Shown: piece after piece, positions 6,136-8,470 of the stretch
Position numbering within the stretch: position 1 is the first letter of the stretch
Layout of the letters: the number at the start of each line of letters is the position of its first letter
Source of the DNA: Kiritimatiellia bacterium
Lineage (GTDB): Bacteria > Verrucomicrobiota > Kiritimatiellia > B70-G9
Length of the DNA: 8,470 nucleotides
Direction: 5' to 3'
Assembly: GCA_012961745.1 (NCBI GenBank)
Contig: DTYT01000005.1
Location: 1 to 8,470, forward strand
Position numbers and translations under genes: made by a program
Notes under the pieces: generated by a model
What the model was told of the DNA's origin: nothing
What the model saw: only the letters and a program-made list of their open reading frames with translations
Databases searched by the model: none

Positions 6136-6780
6136 ATGCTAACCGTGAAGGCAGTTTTCGGGAAGCGACGGGCGTTCACCCTTATCGAGCTCATGGTGGT
6201 GGTAACCATTATAGCCATTCTGGCGGGTCTGTTACTTCCGGCCATTGCCAATGCCCGGGAGAGGGCCAATCGGGTCAAGTGCATGAACAATCTCAAGCAG
6301 TTCGGTACGGCGCTGTACCTGTACGAGGAAAGCACCGGGGCGAATGTCTGGCCCAGCGATCTGCGCGCCCTGAGCCAATTTGCGAATTCGCCCAAGCTGT
6401 TTTTGTGTCCGAGTGACCGTGATCGCTCGGTAGCGCCGGACGTCATTTCGATCGTAGAGACGAACTGCAGTTATGTGTATCTGGCCGGGTATCAGCCGCA
6501 GGACAGCGGGAACTTCGTTGTCGCGTTTGACAAGGACAGTGATCTTATAGCCACCTGGGCGGAAGACACTACACTTAACGCGGGTACCTATCCGAACGTG
6601 CCCAACGGTTGGGGGGACATTCACGGTGCGGGAGGAAATGCGCTGCATGTGGACGGCCATGTGGAATGGTACGCTATGGGTGACGGGAACATCAGCAACC
6701 TGCTGAACAGCCTCACTTTTCCCAGCAATACGCCGAGCCAGGTTACGGTCAAGCTCTGCGATTCGACTTACAGCCCGTAA
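6136..6780 (+). CDS. type II secretion/type IV pilus-like pseudopilin, H-X9-DG family
   Basis: The 214-residue product starts with a basic leader and the prepilin peptidase/methylation motif RRA-FTLIEL. Cleavage is predicted between A13 and F14, with the conserved Glu at mature position 5 (E18), followed by a hydrophobic helix to about residue 39. Near the C terminus, H163 is followed by nine residues and D173-G174, the H-X9-DG signature. This architecture occurs in large families of mostly uncharacterised pseudopilins in Planctomycetota, Lentisphaerota and relatives. The residue before the cut is Ala, not the classical Gly. The ATG at 6136 has AAGGAG (6124-6129) six bases upstream. No prepilin peptidase, ATPase or secretin gene is nearby, so it must use machinery encoded elsewhere. 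A structural or surface role is possible; function is unknown. Confidence 0.9.
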   Translation: MLTVKAVFGKRRAFTLIELMVVVTIIAILAGLLLPAIANARERANRVKCMNNLKQFGTALYLYEESTGANVWPSDLRALSQFANSPKLFLCPSDRDRSVAPDVISIVETNCSYVYLAGYQPQDSGNFVVAFDKDSDLIATWAEDTTLNAGTYPNVPNGWGDIHGAGGNALHVDGHVEWYAMGDGNISNLLNSLTFPSNTPSQVTVKLCDSTYSP

Positions 6781-6804
6781 GTCGCGGCCGGGACTTTGCG
6801 GAAA

Positions 6805-6842
6805 CTGACGGTCTTCCCGTGTAGATTGCGGGGGACCGTCAG
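6805..6842 (+). promoter_or_regulatory. hairpin in the glmS leader
   Basis: CTGACGGTC (6805-6813) pairs perfectly with GACCGTCAG (6834-6842). After one bulged T, TCCCG (6815-6819) pairs with CGGGG (6829-6833), including one T-G pair, leaving a 9-base loop. It lies 24 bases after the pseudopilin stop and 39 before the glmS ATG. It could terminate pseudopilin transcription or regulate glmS. The following bases (GTATTATAGG) are AT-rich but contain no T tract. It does not look like the glmS ribozyme to me. Confidence 0.5.
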
Positions 6843-6881
6843 GTATTATAGGGGCAAGCGAGGAGAATCCGGATCGGGGCC

Positions 6882-8470
6882 ATGTGCGGTATCGTGGGAT
6901 ATGTGGGTGAGCGGGATGCGGTGCCCTACCTGCTGGAAGGCCTTCATGCACTGGAATACCGGGGCTACGACAGCGCCGGTGTAGCAGTCTGGGTTGACGG
7001 ATCTCTGCGGGTGTGTCGGAGCGAAGGGAGGCTTTCGGTCTTGGAATCCCGGATAGCTGCCGAAGGTCTTGCAGGCTCTCCGGGAATCGGGCACACGCGG
7101 TGGGCCACCCACGGGGAACCATCGGAAAGCAACGCTCACCCGCATATGGACTGCAGCAGACGCGTGGCAGTGGTCCATAACGGAATCGTGGAAAACTACG
7201 CGGATCTGCGACGCCGCCTCCAGGCCGACGGTCATAACTTCGGCTCGGAGACCGATACGGAGGTGATTCCCCACCTCATAGAGCAGTCCTTGAGGAGAGG
7301 TGTCCCCGCCCGGGACGCGGTGTGCGAGGCCATGCGCCAGTTGGAAGGATCCTTTGCAGTCGGCATTCTGCTGGCGGGTGACCCGCGGCGGGTCTTCGCC
7401 GCGCGGCATGGAAGCCCGCTGGTCGTCGGTCTTGGCAAGATGGGCAATTTCATTGCCAGTGACCCGTTGGCCGTAAGTCGCCATGCGGAAAGCGTAATCT
7501 ATCTTGAGGACGGCCAGGTGGCCGAAATCAGCTCTCGGGCGGTGACTGTGGTGGACCTGGAAGGGCGTGAAGTGGAGGTCGAGCCACGGCCGCTGACGGT
7601 GGATGCCGAGGAAGCCGAGAAGGCCGGCTTCGAGACATTCATGCTCAAGGAGATCCACGAGCAGCCGCGGGTCCTGTGGAGCATGCTTGAGCGTCATACG
7701 GGTGAAAAGGGTGAGATCCACATAGACTTCGGTCGCCTGGACGCCGAGTTCCTCCACCGGCTGGAAAGGATCATGGTAGTGGCCTGCGGCACGGCTTTCT
7801 ATGCCGGTCTGTACGGCAAGCTATTTATGGAGCACCTGACCGATATCGCGGTGGAGGTAGATCTGGGCAGCGAGTTCCGCTACCGGGCGCCGAAGTTCGA
7901 CCGGGACACACTGATCATTGCGGTCTCCCAGTCGGGGGAGACGGCGGATACGCTGGCGTCGGTGCGGTCGGCGAGAGAACGGGGGGCGCCGGTCTTCTCG
8001 ATTTGCAATGTTGCCATGAGCACCCTGGCTCGGGAGAGTGATGCTGTCTTCTACACCGCAGCCGGGCCGGAAATCGGGGTCGCGTCCACCAAGGCTTTTA
8101 CGGTCCAGCTGGCGGCGCTGGCACTTTTCTCCCTGCGGGTGGCGGAGATCCGCGGCGAGCTGACCGCCGCGCAGAAAGCTGAACTGCTGGAGGGCTTGCG
8201 GCGCGTCCCGCAGGCGATCCACCGGGTACTGCTTTCCAAGGAGCACATCGCCGAGATCGCGGTAAAACACCATGCCGGTCCCAGCGCCCTTTATCTGGGC
8301 CGGCGGTTCAATTATCCCATCGCGCTGGAAGGTGCACTGAAGAACAAAGAGATCAGTTACCAGCATGCGGAGGGATATGCTGCGGGGGAGATGAAGCACG
8401 GCCCTATCGCTCTGATCAGCGAGTACATGCCGGTGGTGTGTATCTGCACGCGCACGGCCGACAACCTGTA
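6882..8470 (+). CDS. glmS: glutamine-fructose-6-phosphate aminotransferase (isomerizing), 3' end cut by window
   Basis: GlmS makes glucosamine 6-phosphate from fructose 6-phosphate and glutamine, the first committed step to UDP-GlcNAc for peptidoglycan and other amino-sugar polymers. The frame is open for 529 codons, with about 80 of the usual 610 missing at the right edge. The N-terminal glutaminase domain begins MCGIVGYVG with nucleophile C2, then HTRWATHG (71-78), H86, N100-G101 and D125. The linker FETFMLKEIHEQP (250-262) leads to two SIS domains, with CGTAFYAG (302-309), SQSGET (349-354), GVASTKAF, and K487/E490 in the KNKEISY segment followed by HAEGYAAGEMKHGP. Cys must follow the initiator Met, so the ATG at 6882 is certain, although AGGAG (6861-6865) is an unusual 16 bases upstream. 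Asn488 replaces the Leu of E. coli. Confidence 0.97.
   Translation, partial: MCGIVGYVGERDAVPYLLEGLHALEYRGYDSAGVAVWVDGSLRVCRSEGRLSVLESRIAAEGLAGSPGIGHTRWATHGEPSESNAHPHMDCSRRVAVVHNGIVENYADLRRRLQADGHNFGSETDTEVIPHLIEQSLRRGVPARDAVCEAMRQLEGSFAVGILLAGDPRRVFAARHGSPLVVGLGKMGNFIASDPLAVSRHAESVIYLEDGQVAEISSRAVTVVDLEGREVEVEPRPLTVDAEEAEKAGFETFMLKEIHEQPRVLWSMLERHTGEKGEIHIDFGRLDAEFLHRLERIMVVACGTAFYAGLYGKLFMEHLTDIAVEVDLGSEFRYRAPKFDRDTLIIAVSQSGETADTLASVRSARERGAPVFSICNVAMSTLARESDAVFYTAAGPEIGVASTKAFTVQLAALALFSLRVAEIRGELTAAQKAELLEGLRRVPQAIHRVLLSKEHIAEIAVKHHAGPSALYLGRRFNYPIALEGALKNKEISYQHAEGYAAGEMKHGPIALISEYMPVVCICTRTADNL

Noticed and set aside
6781..6881. A glmS ribozyme ahead of glmS.
   Set aside because: The leader is only about 100 bases long and I could not recognise the ribozyme core; only a simple bulged hairpin is visible. 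A covariance-model search would settle it.
6846..7757. Long - strand frames opposite glmS.
   Set aside because: They mirror the unmistakable glmS reading frame and show no family motif.

Overview
The window holds ordinary chromosomal genes around a likely replication origin in a GC-rich bacterium. I found no CRISPR array, insertion sequence or phage gene. The best lineage clue is a single pseudopilin with the H-X9-DG ending. That architecture is abundant in Planctomycetota, Lentisphaerota, Verrucomicrobiota, Armatimonadota and Hydrogenedentota-type genomes, so a member of one of these groups is my guess; the sequence alone does not prove it.

Left part (1-2839): a tRNA-Gln(CTG) on the + strand converges on dnaN (sliding clamp) on the - strand. 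A 282-base gap separates dnaN from dnaA (initiator), also on the - strand. The gap holds one good DnaA-box-like site next to the dnaA end and an AT-rich stretch closer to dnaN. Hand counts show that G/C skew on the + strand changes from C-rich in dnaN to G-rich in dnaA and onward. This places the probable origin at the dnaA-dnaN gap, with dnaA read head-on to the rightward fork. recF, gyrB, rpmH and rnpA, frequent neighbours of dnaA/dnaN elsewhere, are absent.

Middle (2840-5213): a 404-base non-coding divergent region carries promoter-like sequences in both directions. It leads on the + strand into an M24-family metallopeptidase with all five metal ligands and a membrane-anchored alpha/beta hydrolase. 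These two genes overlap as TGATG and are probably translated together.

Right part (5214-8470): three + strand genes are separated by gaps that each contain hairpins. They are a small exported Spy/CpxP-like coiled-coil protein with an odd basic C-terminal tail, the H-X9-DG pseudopilin, and glmS (glucosamine-6-phosphate synthase, supplying amino sugar for peptidoglycan). glmS is cut by the window end after 529 codons. The gap before the exported protein contains a compact set of nested inverted repeats that could be a structured leader RNA. The glmS leader carries a strong hairpin and an unusually distant Shine-Dalgarno sequence. These leaders and the origin arrangement are the parts most worth checking.
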